Shown here: piece after piece, positions 1-6,670 of the stretch
How positions within the stretch are numbered: position 1 is the first letter of the stretch
How the letters are laid out: every line of letters starts with the position of its first letter
DNA from: Pseudomonas sp. UBA4194
Lineage (GTDB): Bacteria > Pseudomonadota > Gammaproteobacteria > Pseudomonadales > Pseudomonadaceae
Reading direction: 5' to 3'
Length of the DNA stretch: 10,728 bases
Assembly (NCBI RefSeq): GCF_002379585.1
Contig: NZ_DFUE01000002.1
Location: forward strand, 1 to 10,728
The notes under the pieces: model-generated
Seen by the model: the letters and a program-made list of their open reading frames with translations, nothing else
Told to the model about the DNA's origin: nothing
Database searches by the model: none
Translations under genes and position numbers: made by a program

Positions 1-878
1 ACGGCTTGCTCTCCTTCCCTGTCACCGACTTCAATGCCCAGGGCGACTTCAATCGCGCAGGCTACGTCAAGCGCCTCGAGTGGCTGGCCCCGTACGGCGC
101 GAGCGCACTGTTCGCTGCCGGTGGCACCGGTGAGTTCTTCTCCCTGGCCGCCAGTGAGTACTCCGAAGTCATCAAGACCGCGGTCGATACCTGCGCCACC
201 AGCGTGCCTATCCTGGCCGGCGTCGGCGGTTCCACTCGCCAAGCCATCGAGTACGCTCAGGAAGCCGAGCGCCTGGGCGCCAAAGGCCTGTTGCTGCTGC
301 CGCACTACCTTACCGAAGCCAGCCAGGACGGCGTTGCTGCCCACGTCGAAGCCGTGTGCAAATCGGTCAAGATCGGTGTGATCGTCTACAACCGTAACGT
401 CTGCCGCCTGACCGCACCGCTGCTGGAGCGTCTGGCCGAGCGCTGCCCGAACCTGATCGGCTACAAGGACGGCTTGGGCGACATCGAACTGATGGTCTCC
501 ATCCGTCGCCGCCTGGGCGACCGCTTCAGCTACCTGGGCGGTCTGCCGACCGCTGAAGTCTACGCTGCGGCCTACAAGGCCCTCGGCGTACCTGTCTACT
601 CTTCGGCGGTGTTCAACTTCATCCCGAAAACCGCCATGGACTTCTACCACGCCATCGCAGCCGAAGATCATGCGACCGTGGGCAAGCTGATCGACGATTT
701 CTTCCTGCCGTACCTGGACATCCGTAATCGCAAGTCCGGTTATGCCGTGAGCATCGTCAAGGCCGGCGCCAAGATCGCTGGCTACGACGCAGGCCCGGTG
801 CGTACCCCGCTGACCGACCTGACTGGTGAAGAGTACGAAATGCTGGCCGCCTTGATGGACAAGATGGGTCCGCAGTAA
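1..878 (+). CDS. kdgD: 5-dehydro-4-deoxyglucarate dehydratase (KdgD), 5' end missing
   Basis: This enzyme dehydrates and decarboxylates 5-dehydro-4-deoxy-D-glucarate to 2,5-dioxopentanoate (2-oxoglutarate semialdehyde) in cytoplasmic glucarate/galactarate catabolism. It belongs to the dihydrodipicolinate synthase / N-acetylneuraminate lyase superfamily of Schiff-base TIM barrels. The reading frame is already open at base 3 and 291 residues are visible. Family members are about 303 residues, so roughly a dozen N-terminal residues lie outside the window, and the TTG at 6 is internal rather than the start. Visible signatures are GGTGEFFSL near the N-terminus, the catalytic tyrosine in VYNRNVCR (codon 387-389) and the Schiff-base lysine in GYKDGLGD (codon 465-467). 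It ends with TAA at 876-878. No other glucarate-pathway gene is visible downstream; upstream context is unknown. The fit to KdgD, rather than DapA, rests on the YNRNVCR and YKDGLGDIELM segments as I remember them. Confidence 0.93.
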   Translation, partial: GLLSFPVTDFNAQGDFNRAGYVKRLEWLAPYGASALFAAGGTGEFFSLAASEYSEVIKTAVDTCATSVPILAGVGGSTRQAIEYAQEAERLGAKGLLLLPHYLTEASQDGVAAHVEAVCKSVKIGVIVYNRNVCRLTAPLLERLAERCPNLIGYKDGLGDIELMVSIRRRLGDRFSYLGGLPTAEVYAAAYKALGVPVYSSAVFNFIPKTAMDFYHAIAAEDHATVGKLIDDFFLPYLDIRNRKSGYAVSIVKAGAKIAGYDAGPVRTPLTDLTGEEYEMLAALMDKMGPQ

Positions 879-900
879 GCCGCGATACTGCGGTGTAGCC

Positions 901-976
901 ATCGCGGGCAGAGCCCGCTCCCACAGAGATCTCCGTTGTGCCGGGGATTCTTGTGGGAGCGGGCTCTGCCCGCGAT
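901..976. repeat. REP pair (REPIN-like inverted repeat)
   Basis: Two perfect 25-base inverted arms, 901-925 and 952-976, flank a 26-base spacer. Each arm contains its own small palindrome, GCGGGC-AGA-GCCCGC, followed by TCCCACA. This is the pattern of a pseudomonad REP sequence paired head to head. It lies 22 bases after the kdgD stop, so the transcript could fold into a long hairpin that protects or ends the kdgD mRNA. No T-run follows, so it is not a classic intrinsic terminator. The REP class is judged by pattern, not by database match. Confidence 0.88.
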
Positions 977-1040
977 GCCGCCCGCCTTGACACACCCTCC
1001 CAAGAATTTCCCCCGCCACACCCCTCCATCCTCGCTATCA

Positions 1041-1054
1041 TTGTCGCCTGACAA
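1041..1054. promoter_or_regulatory. Possible operator or -10 region before the AEC transporter
   Basis: TTGTC and GACAA form an inverted repeat with a 4-base spacer (1041-1054). It overlaps a -10-like TATCAT at 1036-1041 and a small hairpin GCCTG-ACAA-CAGGC at 1046-1059. No convincing -35 lies at normal spacing: a perfect TTGACA at 987-992 is too far upstream of TATCAT. The site sits 22 bases before the ATG, where a repressor could act. This is suggestive only, since short inverted repeats also arise by chance. Confidence 0.25.
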
Positions 1055-1075
1055 CAGGCAACAGGTTCCCCCGGC

Positions 1076-2017
1076 ATGCTCGCCATCTTCTTGCAGACCC
1101 TGAACATCACCGCCCCGGTGTTTGCCATGCTGTTCCTGGGCTACGGCCTCAGGCGCATCGACTGGATCAACGACAACTTCATCAAGACCGCCTCGGCGCT
1201 GGTGTTCAACGTCTGCATGCCCTCGTTGCTGTTTCTGGGTATCTACCACGCCGACCTGCATTCAGCCCTCAAACCAGGGTTGCTGATCTATTTCGTGGTC
1301 GCCACGGTGGGCAGTTTCGCCATCGCCTGGTGGATCGCCATCTGGCGCTGCCCTGCGGTGGATCGTGGGGTGTTTACCCAGGGCGCTTTCCGCGGCAACA
1401 ACGGGGTCATCGGCCTGGCCCTGGCGGGCAGCATGTACGGTGACTACGGTATCTCCCTGGGCTCGATTCTCGCCGGCCTGGTGATCGTGCTGTACAACTC
1501 GCTGTCGGTGGTGGTGCTGGCGATCTACAGCCCCAATATCAAGTCCGACCCATGGAGTATCTGCAAGAGCATCGTCGTCAACCCGCTGATTATCAGCGTG
1601 CTGCTGGCCACCCCCATCACCTGGCTGCAGGTGCCGATTCCCAACTGGATCCTCACGTCTGCCGATTACGTCGCACAAATGAGCCTGCCGCTGGCGTTGA
1701 TGTGCATTGGCGGGACCCTGTCCCTGGCGGCATTGCGCAGCAGTGGCACGCTGGCCATGAGCGCCAGCGCGGTAAAAATGATCCTGCTCCCCATCATTGG
1801 CACTTTCGGCGCCTGGTTGTTGGGCTTCAGAGGGGCGGAACTGGGCATCCTGTTCCTGTATATTGGCGCCCCTTCGGCTTCGGTCGGTTATGTGATGGTG
1901 CGGGCCAGCGGCGGTAACTATTCGCTGGCGGCGGCGATCATCGTCATCACCACCCTGGCGGCTGCCATCACCACCAATATCGGAATTTTCCTGTTGCAGT
2001 GGGGCGGCTGGATCTAG
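1076..2017 (+). CDS. AEC family transporter (auxin efflux carrier-like permease)
   Basis: This is a 313-residue inner-membrane permease of the Auxin Efflux Carrier family (Mem_trans type). Such proteins export or exchange small organic anions such as malate or malonate, but the substrate cannot be read from sequence. Nearly the whole length is hydrophobic, with about ten predicted transmembrane segments. Family-typical motifs appear in order: FNVCMPSLLF (about 44-53), RGNNGVIGLAL (about 106-116), NPLIISVLL (169-177) and PLALMCIGGTLS (205-216). Length and motif order fit an intact protein. The ATG at 1076 is chosen because it puts the first hydrophobic segment at the N-terminus. The Shine-Dalgarno is poor (CAGG around 1061-1064), so translation may be weak. 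The next gene follows after 44 bases on the same strand, so co-transcription with the amino acid permease is possible. Confidence 0.9.
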   Translation: MLAIFLQTLNITAPVFAMLFLGYGLRRIDWINDNFIKTASALVFNVCMPSLLFLGIYHADLHSALKPGLLIYFVVATVGSFAIAWWIAIWRCPAVDRGVFTQGAFRGNNGVIGLALAGSMYGDYGISLGSILAGLVIVLYNSLSVVVLAIYSPNIKSDPWSICKSIVVNPLIISVLLATPITWLQVPIPNWILTSADYVAQMSLPLALMCIGGTLSLAALRSSGTLAMSASAVKMILLPIIGTFGAWLLGFRGAELGILFLYIGAPSASVGYVMVRASGGNYSLAAAIIVITTLAAAITTNIGIFLLQWGGWI

Positions 2018-2050
2018 ACGCTGCCTCCACGTGCAGGCTTTACATGAGCT

Positions 2051-2055
2051 AAGGA
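2051..2055 (+). promoter_or_regulatory. Ribosome binding site of the amino acid permease
   Basis: AAGGA at 2051-2055 sits six bases before the ATG at 2062, which fixes the start of the AroP-like gene. Confidence 0.8.
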
Positions 2056-2061
2056 ATTCCA

Positions 2062-3420
2062 ATGGATGACCAATCCACCCCCGAAGGTTTGCATCGGGGT
2101 CTGAAGAACCGCCATATCCAGCTGATCGCGTTGGGCGGTGCCATCGGTACCGGGCTGTTTCTGGGCATTGCCCAGACCATCGGCATGGCTGGGCCTTCGG
2201 TGATCCTGGGCTATGGCATTGGCGGCCTGATCGCCTTTTTCATCATGCGCCAGCTCGGCGAGATGGTGGTCGAGGAGCCGGTCACCGGCACCTTCAGCCA
2301 CTTCGCCAACCGCTACTGGGGCGACTTTGCCGGCTTCATGTCGGGCTGGAACTACTGGGTGCTCTATGTGCTGGTAGGCATGGCCGAACTGACCGCCGTG
2401 GGTATCTACATCAAGTACTGGTGGCCGGATTTCCCCACTTGGGCCTCGGCCGCGGTGTTTTTCGTGCTGATCAATCTGATCAACATGTTTCAGGTGAAGA
2501 TCTACGGCGAGATGGAGTTCTGGTTCTCGCTGATCAAGGTGGCGGCCATCGTCAGCATGATCGGCTTCGGCGCCTGGTTGCTGGCCAGCGGCAATGGCGG
2601 CCCGGATGCCAGCGTTGCCAACCTGTGGCAATACGGCGGGTTCTTTCCCAATGGCATCGGTGGCCTGACATTGGCCATGGCGGTGATCATGTTTTCTTTC
2701 GGGGGGCTGGAGCTGGTGGGTATCACCGCTGCCGAAGCCGATGACCCCAAGCGCAGCATTCCCAAGGCCACCAATCAGGTCATCTACCGCATCCTGCTGT
2801 TCTATGTAGGTGCGCTGGCGGTGCTGTTGTCGCTCTATCCCTGGCAAAAAGTGGTGGAGGGCGGCAGCCCATTCGTGATGATCTTCCACGCGCTGGACAG
2901 CAATGTGGTGGCTACCGTACTCAATGTGGTGGTGCTCACCGCTGCACTGTCGGTCTACAACAGCTGTGTGTATTGCAACAGCCGCATGCTGTTCGGTCTG
3001 GCGGTGCAGGGTGATGCGCCCAGGTCTCTGCTCAAGGTCAACAGCCGCGGCGTGCCGCTCAAGGCCCTGGGTATTTCGGCGCTGGCGACCGGCCTGTGTG
3101 TGGTGATCAATTACGTGATGCCCAGCGAGGCATTTGCGCTGTTGATGGCGCTGGTGGTGTCGGCCTTGGTGATCAATTGGGGGATCATCAGCATCACCCA
3201 CCTGAAGTTCCGCAAAGCCAAGCTTCACGCCGGCGAGACGACGTTCTTCCCCAGCTGGGGCTATCCGCTGACCAACTGGGTATGCCTGGTGTTTCTGGCC
3301 GGGATTTTAGTGATCATGTACATGACGCCGGGTATCCGGGTTTCAGTGTTGCTGATTCCGGTGTGGTTGGTGGTGCTGGCGATTGCCTGGAAATTCAAGC
3401 GCCGCGGGGTTTCGCGCTAG
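2062..3420 (+). CDS. aroP: AroP-like aromatic amino acid permease (APC superfamily, AAT family)
   Basis: This is a 452-residue inner-membrane proton symporter of the amino acid transporter (AAT) family. It closely resembles E. coli AroP from memory across nearly its full length, which suggests uptake of phenylalanine, tyrosine and tryptophan. Signatures are RGLKNRHIQLIALGGAIGTGLFLG at residues 12-35 (unwound TM1, substrate binding), MRQLGEMVVEEPVTG, SGWNYWVLYVLVGMAELTAVG, and FSFGGLELVGITAAEADDP starting near residue 211 (TM6). NSCVYCNSRMLFGLA lies further on, and the C-terminus is short and basic. About twelve membrane segments are expected. The start has a strong AAGGA at good spacing. Downstream is a REP cluster, then a convergent antiporter gene. 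PheP or a related AAT permease (ProY, CycA) is the main alternative; substrate preference among these paralogues is not certain from sequence. Confidence 0.88.
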   Translation: MDDQSTPEGLHRGLKNRHIQLIALGGAIGTGLFLGIAQTIGMAGPSVILGYGIGGLIAFFIMRQLGEMVVEEPVTGTFSHFANRYWGDFAGFMSGWNYWVLYVLVGMAELTAVGIYIKYWWPDFPTWASAAVFFVLINLINMFQVKIYGEMEFWFSLIKVAAIVSMIGFGAWLLASGNGGPDASVANLWQYGGFFPNGIGGLTLAMAVIMFSFGGLELVGITAAEADDPKRSIPKATNQVIYRILLFYVGALAVLLSLYPWQKVVEGGSPFVMIFHALDSNVVATVLNVVVLTAALSVYNSCVYCNSRMLFGLAVQGDAPRSLLKVNSRGVPLKALGISALATGLCVVINYVMPSEAFALLMALVVSALVINWGIISITHLKFRKAKLHAGETTFFPSWGYPLTNWVCLVFLAGILVIMYMTPGIRVSVLLIPVWLVVLAIAWKFKRRGVSR

Positions 3421-3432
3421 GCATACCGACGC

Positions 3433-3608
3433 CTTCGCGGCTTGACGCCGCTCCTACAGAAACCCCCGCCCCTCTGTACGCCGTTCCCACAGCAATGATC
3501 GCCCCCCCTGTAGGAGCGGCGTAAAGCCGCGAAGAGGCCAGGTGGTCTGTACGCCGTTCCCACAGCGACGATCGCCCCCCACTGTAGGAGCGGCGTAAAG
3601 CCGCGAAG
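3433..3608. repeat. REP cluster between convergent genes: three REPs and a 73-74 base tandem duplication
   Basis: Three copies of a 26-base REP occur: one in one orientation at 3433-3458, and two inverted at 3509-3534 and 3583-3608. The two inverted copies are identical, and the first differs from them by one base after reverse complementing. Each has the palindrome GCGGC-N5-GCCGC. A unit of 67-68 bases, 3473-3539 and 3546-3613, is repeated in tandem with few differences. Within each unit, ACGCCGTTCCCACAG (3478-3492 and 3551-3565) looks like a decayed half of the opposite REP (ACGCCGCTCCTACAG, 13 of 15). The cluster fills the space between two converging genes and may end transcription from both sides. 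It is a different REP type from the pair at 901-976. Confidence 0.88.
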
Positions 3609-3631
3609 AGGCCCGCACTGCCACCCCACCC

Positions 3632-4699
3632 TCAATGCTGCCTACGCCAAGCCCTCACGCTGCTGACCGCCACCCCCACGGCCAGCATCGGCAACACACC
3701 GAACAACATCCATTGCTCCAGCTTTCCCGCCAGCGGCATGCCTGTGGTAAACGACACCACGTGCAGCCCATACGCCAGGTACAGCCCCAGCAGCACCAGC
3801 CCCTCCACGCGAGTGATCCGGTAACCCGTATAGAACAGCGGCAGGCACAGCACGGCCACGCCGAGCATCACCGGCAGGTCGAAATCCAGGGCATTGGGCG
3901 ACACCGACAACGGTTCCGGGGTCAGCAGGGCGGTCAGGCCCAGCACTCCAAGCAGGTTGAACAGGTTGCTGCCGATCACGTTGCCCACGGCTATTTCCCG
4001 CTGGCCACGCAGGGCGGCGCTCAGCGAGGTGGCCAGCTCCGGCAGGGAAGTGCCTACCGCCACGATGGTCAGGCCGATGACGCGGTCCGACAAACCAAAG
4101 TCCTGAGCCACTTCGATTGCCGCTTCCAGAAGCCAGTGGCCGCCGGCCACCAGCAACAGCAATCCTCCCAGCATCAAGGCGATACACTTGAACCAGGGGG
4201 CGGCGCTCTGTCGCGGTGCGGGCCGTCCAGGGTGACGTGACTGGCGCCACAACACGCCCAGGTAGAGCGCCAGCGCCACCAGCAGCAAGGCACCTTCCAC
4301 GCGGCCGAGACGCTCGTTCCATGCCAGCCCGAACACCAGCGCGCTGGCGCCGATCAGCAGCGGGATGTCGAGTCGCACCAGCTGCCGTGATACGCGCAGG
4401 GGAATGATCAGCGCGGACAGGCCCAGGGTGACCAGCAAGCTGAAGATGTTGCTGCCAAACAGGCTGCCCACGGCGATATCGGGCGTACCGGCGTAGGCGG
4501 CCTGCAAGCTCACCGCCAGTTGCGGGGCACTGCTGCCCAGCGCGACCACGCTCAGGCCAATCACCAGTGGCCGCACCTTGAGGCTGTCGGCCAGTCGAAT
4601 CGCACCGCGCACCAGCAACTCGGCGCCTGCGATCAGCAAGAGCAGGCCGGCGACCAGTTGCAGCAGGCTGAGGGTGGGCAGGGTGGCTAGGTCGAAGAT
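3632..4699 (-). CDS. Calcium/sodium antiporter (CaCA family, YrbG-like), probable ATC start
   Basis: This is a predicted inner-membrane cation/Ca2+ exchanger with the two inverted alpha-repeats of the CaCA superfamily. Repeat 1 is ALGSSAPQLAVSLQ followed by VGSLFGSNIF. Repeat 2 is AVGTSLPELATSLS followed by VGNVIGSNLFN. About ten membrane segments and a basic cytoplasmic loop (RQSRHPGRPAPRQ) separate the halves. The first ATG/GTG/TTG in frame is TTG at 4639, which would cut the first membrane helix in half. The coding pattern continues upstream (FDLATLPTLSLLQLVAGLLL) to an ATC at 4699, eight bases after GGAG (4711-4708), giving about 355 residues. I chose ATC on that basis; annotation software may show 4639. 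Repeat 1 has Gln where family members usually have the cation-binding Glu. The gene starts 19 bases after the RlpA-like stop codon, so coupled translation is likely. Confidence 0.88.
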   Translation of the reverse strand: MFDLATLPTLSLLQLVAGLLLLIAGAELLVRGAIRLADSLKVRPLVIGLSVVALGSSAPQLAVSLQAAYAGTPDIAVGSLFGSNIFSLLVTLGLSALIIPLRVSRQLVRLDIPLLIGASALVFGLAWNERLGRVEGALLLVALALYLGVLWRQSRHPGRPAPRQSAAPWFKCIALMLGGLLLLVAGGHWLLEAAIEVAQDFGLSDRVIGLTIVAVGTSLPELATSLSAALRGQREIAVGNVIGSNLFNLLGVLGLTALLTPEPLSVSPNALDFDLPVMLGVAVLCLPLFYTGYRITRVEGLVLLGLYLAYGLHVVSFTTGMPLAGKLEQWMLFGVLPMLAVGVAVSSVRAWRRQH

Positions 4700-4718
4700 G
4701 GTCGGTGCTCCGGCAGGA

Positions 4719-5093
4719 TCAGTCGGTAAGGGCCTGGACGCGCACCTTGGCCGTGCCGCTGCGCAGCATGCCCAGTTGCTCGGCGGCCTCGTGGGAAACG
4801 TCGATCAAGCGGCCCCGACTGTGCGGGCCGCGGTCATTGATACGCAGGACCACGTCCCGGTCATTGGCCAGGTTGGTAACCAACACGCGGGTACCGAAGG
4901 GTAGCTGGCGGTGCGCGGCGGTCAATTCGTGTTGATCGAAGCGCTCGCCGCTGGCCGTGCGCAAGCCGTGATGGCGGGCGCCGTAATAGGAGGCGACCCC
5001 TTCACGGCTATAGCCGTGCGGGTCGATGATCTGGCTCTGGCTGGCACAGCCGGCCAGGAACAGCAAGGTGGCAATGTAGAGCAGGTGCCGCAT
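4719..5093 (-). CDS. RlpA-family septal ring lytic transglycosylase-like lipoprotein, minimal form
   Basis: This 124-residue protein has a lipoprotein signal (MRHLLYIATLLFLAGC, lipobox LAGC, lipidated Cys16) followed by one double-psi beta-barrel domain. RlpA proteins cleave peptidoglycan strands that lack stem peptides. By counting, Glu50 (ASGE), His61 (TAAH) and Asp87 (INDRGP) fall at the same spacing as E120, H131 and D157, the catalytic-site residues I recall from P. aeruginosa RlpA, so activity looks intact. Unlike the main RlpA it has no SPOR domain, so it is not expected to be recruited to the septum by denuded glycan; I leave the symbol blank for that reason. The ATG at 5093 is chosen over the longer frame from 5171 because it starts the signal peptide and has AAGGA six bases upstream. 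It follows gatB by 117 bases and precedes the antiporter by 19. Confidence 0.9.
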   Translation of the reverse strand: MRHLLYIATLLFLAGCASQSQIIDPHGYSREGVASYYGARHHGLRTASGERFDQHELTAAHRQLPFGTRVLVTNLANDRDVVLRINDRGPHSRGRLIDVSHEAAEQLGMLRSGTAKVRVQALTD

Positions 5094-5143
5094 GGTGGGT
5101 CCTTGGTTTACGAATGCGCAGCTGACGGTGGTGAATGGTCGGG

Positions 5144-5186
5144 CCCCAACCCCAACCCTCTCCCTGCTCAAGGGCTGGGGTGGGGG
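5144..5186. repeat. G/C-rich imperfect inverted repeat between gatB and the RlpA-like gene
   Basis: Arms 5144-5159 and 5171-5186 pair over 16 positions with two mismatches around an 11-base loop. In the gatB transcript it would give a very stable stem about 25 bases after the stop codon. No T-run follows on the - strand, so it is not a standard intrinsic terminator. It may set the end of the gatB mRNA or lower read-through into the lipoprotein gene. The CCCCAACCC / CCCTCTCCC look resembles intergenic hairpins common in pseudomonads. Confidence 0.55.
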
Positions 5187-5210
5187 GCATTCACCACAAA
5201 TCTCACCCCT

Positions 5211-6659
5211 TTACACGCCCTCGAGCTTGCTCTTGAGCAACTCATTGACCTGCTGCGGGTTGGCCTTGCCCCTGGACGCCTTCATGGCCTGTCCGACGAA
5301 GAAACCAAACATCTTGCCGCGCTTGGCCTCGTCCGCCGCGCGGTACTGTTCGACCTGCTCGGCATTGGCCGCGAGCATTTCGTCGAGCACCTTCTCGATC
5401 GCACCGCTGTCCGTCACCTGCTTCAAGCCGCGGGCTTCGATGATCTGGTCGGCGTTGCCCTCGCCATTGGCCATCGCCTCGAAGACCATCTTGGCAATCT
5501 TGCCGGAGATGGTGTTGTCCTTGATCCGCTGCAGCATGCCGCCCAGTTGTGCCGCCGTCACGGGCGACTGCTCGATCTCCACGCCCTGCTTGTTGAGCAG
5601 GCTGCCCAACTCGACCATCACCCAGTTGGCCGCCAGCTTGGCGTCGCCACAAATGGCTACCACCTGTTCGAAGAAGTCCGCCTGCTCGCGGCTCGAAGCC
5701 AGCACGCTGGCATCGTAGGCCGACAGGCCGAACTGGCTCTGGAAGCGCCCGCGCTTGGCCGGCGGCAGTTCCGGCAGGGTGGCGCGAGTAGCGTCCAGGA
5801 ACGCGTCCTCGATCACCACCGGCAGCAGGTCCGGATCGGGGAAGTAACGGTAGTCGTTGGCTTCCTCCTTGCTGCGCATGGCGCGGGTCTCGTCCTTGTT
5901 CGGGTCGTACAGGCGAGTTTGCTGGATGACCGTGCCGCCGTCTTCGATCAGCTCGATCTGACGGGCGATCTCGCTGTTGATGGCGCGCTCGATGAAACGG
6001 AACGAGTTGACGTTCTTGATCTCGCAGCGCGTGCCGAACTCGGCCTGGCCCTTGGGCCGGATCGACACGTTGCAGTCGCAGCGCAGCGAACCCTCGGCCA
6101 TGTTGCCGTCGCAGATGCCCAGGTAGCGCACCAGCGCGTGAATCGCCTTGACGTAGGCCACTGCTTCCTTGGCACTGCGCATATCGGGTTCGGAGACGAT
6201 TTCCAGCAGCGGGGTGCCCGCGCGGTTCAGGTCGATGCCGGTGCTGCCGCTGAAGTCTTCGTGAAGGCTCTTGCCCGCGTCTTCCTCAAGGTGTGCGCGG
6301 GTCACGCCGATGCGCTTGACCGTGCCATCTTCCAGGGTGATGTCCAGGTGGCCCTTGCCAACGATCGGCAGCTCCATCTGACTGATCTGGTAGCCCTTGG
6401 GCAGGTCCGGATAGAAGTAGTTCTTGCGCGCGAACACGTTGTGCTGGCCGATTTCTGCATCGATGGCCAGGCCGAACATCACGGCCATGCGCACGGCTTC
6501 CTGGTTCAGTACCGGCAGTACGCCGGGCATGCCCAGATCGACCAGGCTGGCCTGGGTGTTGGGCTCGGAGCCGAACGTGGTGGAGCTGCCGGAGAAAATC
6601 TTCGACTGGGTGGCGAGCTGGGTATGAATCTCCAGCCCGATCACGACTTCCCATTGCAT
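5211..6659 (-). CDS. gatB: Asp-tRNA(Asn)/Glu-tRNA(Gln) amidotransferase subunit B
   Basis: GatB is the kinase/amidase-transfer subunit. It binds the mischarged tRNA, activates the Asp or Glu side chain with ATP, and accepts ammonia channelled from GatA. It has 482 residues, full length for the family. Signatures are WEVVIGLEIHTQL at the N-terminus, FYPDLPKGYQISQ (82-94), HLEEDAGKSLHE (123-134), DLNRAGTPLLEIVSEPD (143-159), a cysteine-rich segment in ICDGNMAEGSLRCDCN, and the C-terminal tRNA-binding YqeY-like tail ending in NPQQVNELLKSKLEGV. The start has AAGGAG seven bases upstream. Only 11 bases separate it from the gatA stop, so it is the third gene of a gatC-gatA-gatB operon. In P. aeruginosa, which lacks AsnRS, GatCAB makes Asn-tRNA(Asn); the same role is inferred here. 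Confidence 0.98.
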   Translation of the reverse strand: MQWEVVIGLEIHTQLATQSKIFSGSSTTFGSEPNTQASLVDLGMPGVLPVLNQEAVRMAVMFGLAIDAEIGQHNVFARKNYFYPDLPKGYQISQMELPIVGKGHLDITLEDGTVKRIGVTRAHLEEDAGKSLHEDFSGSTGIDLNRAGTPLLEIVSEPDMRSAKEAVAYVKAIHALVRYLGICDGNMAEGSLRCDCNVSIRPKGQAEFGTRCEIKNVNSFRFIERAINSEIARQIELIEDGGTVIQQTRLYDPNKDETRAMRSKEEANDYRYFPDPDLLPVVIEDAFLDATRATLPELPPAKRGRFQSQFGLSAYDASVLASSREQADFFEQVVAICGDAKLAANWVMVELGSLLNKQGVEIEQSPVTAAQLGGMLQRIKDNTISGKIAKMVFEAMANGEGNADQIIEARGLKQVTDSGAIEKVLDEMLAANAEQVEQYRAADEAKRGKMFGFFVGQAMKASRGKANPQQVNELLKSKLEGV

Positions 6660-6670
6660 GTGTTTTCTCC

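Noticed and set aside
987..992. Perfect TTGACA as a -35 box
   Set aside because: No -10-like hexamer is found 16-18 bases downstream; that stretch is C-rich. It is probably chance.
2014..3228. 404-codon - strand frame opposite the AroP-like gene
   Set aside because: It is a His/Gln-rich antisense shadow of a membrane protein gene with every expected AAT motif on the other strand.
5094..5171. N-terminal extension of the RlpA-like protein from 5171
   Set aside because: The ATG at 5093 begins a proper lipoprotein signal and has its own AAGGA; the extension runs through the G/C repeat.
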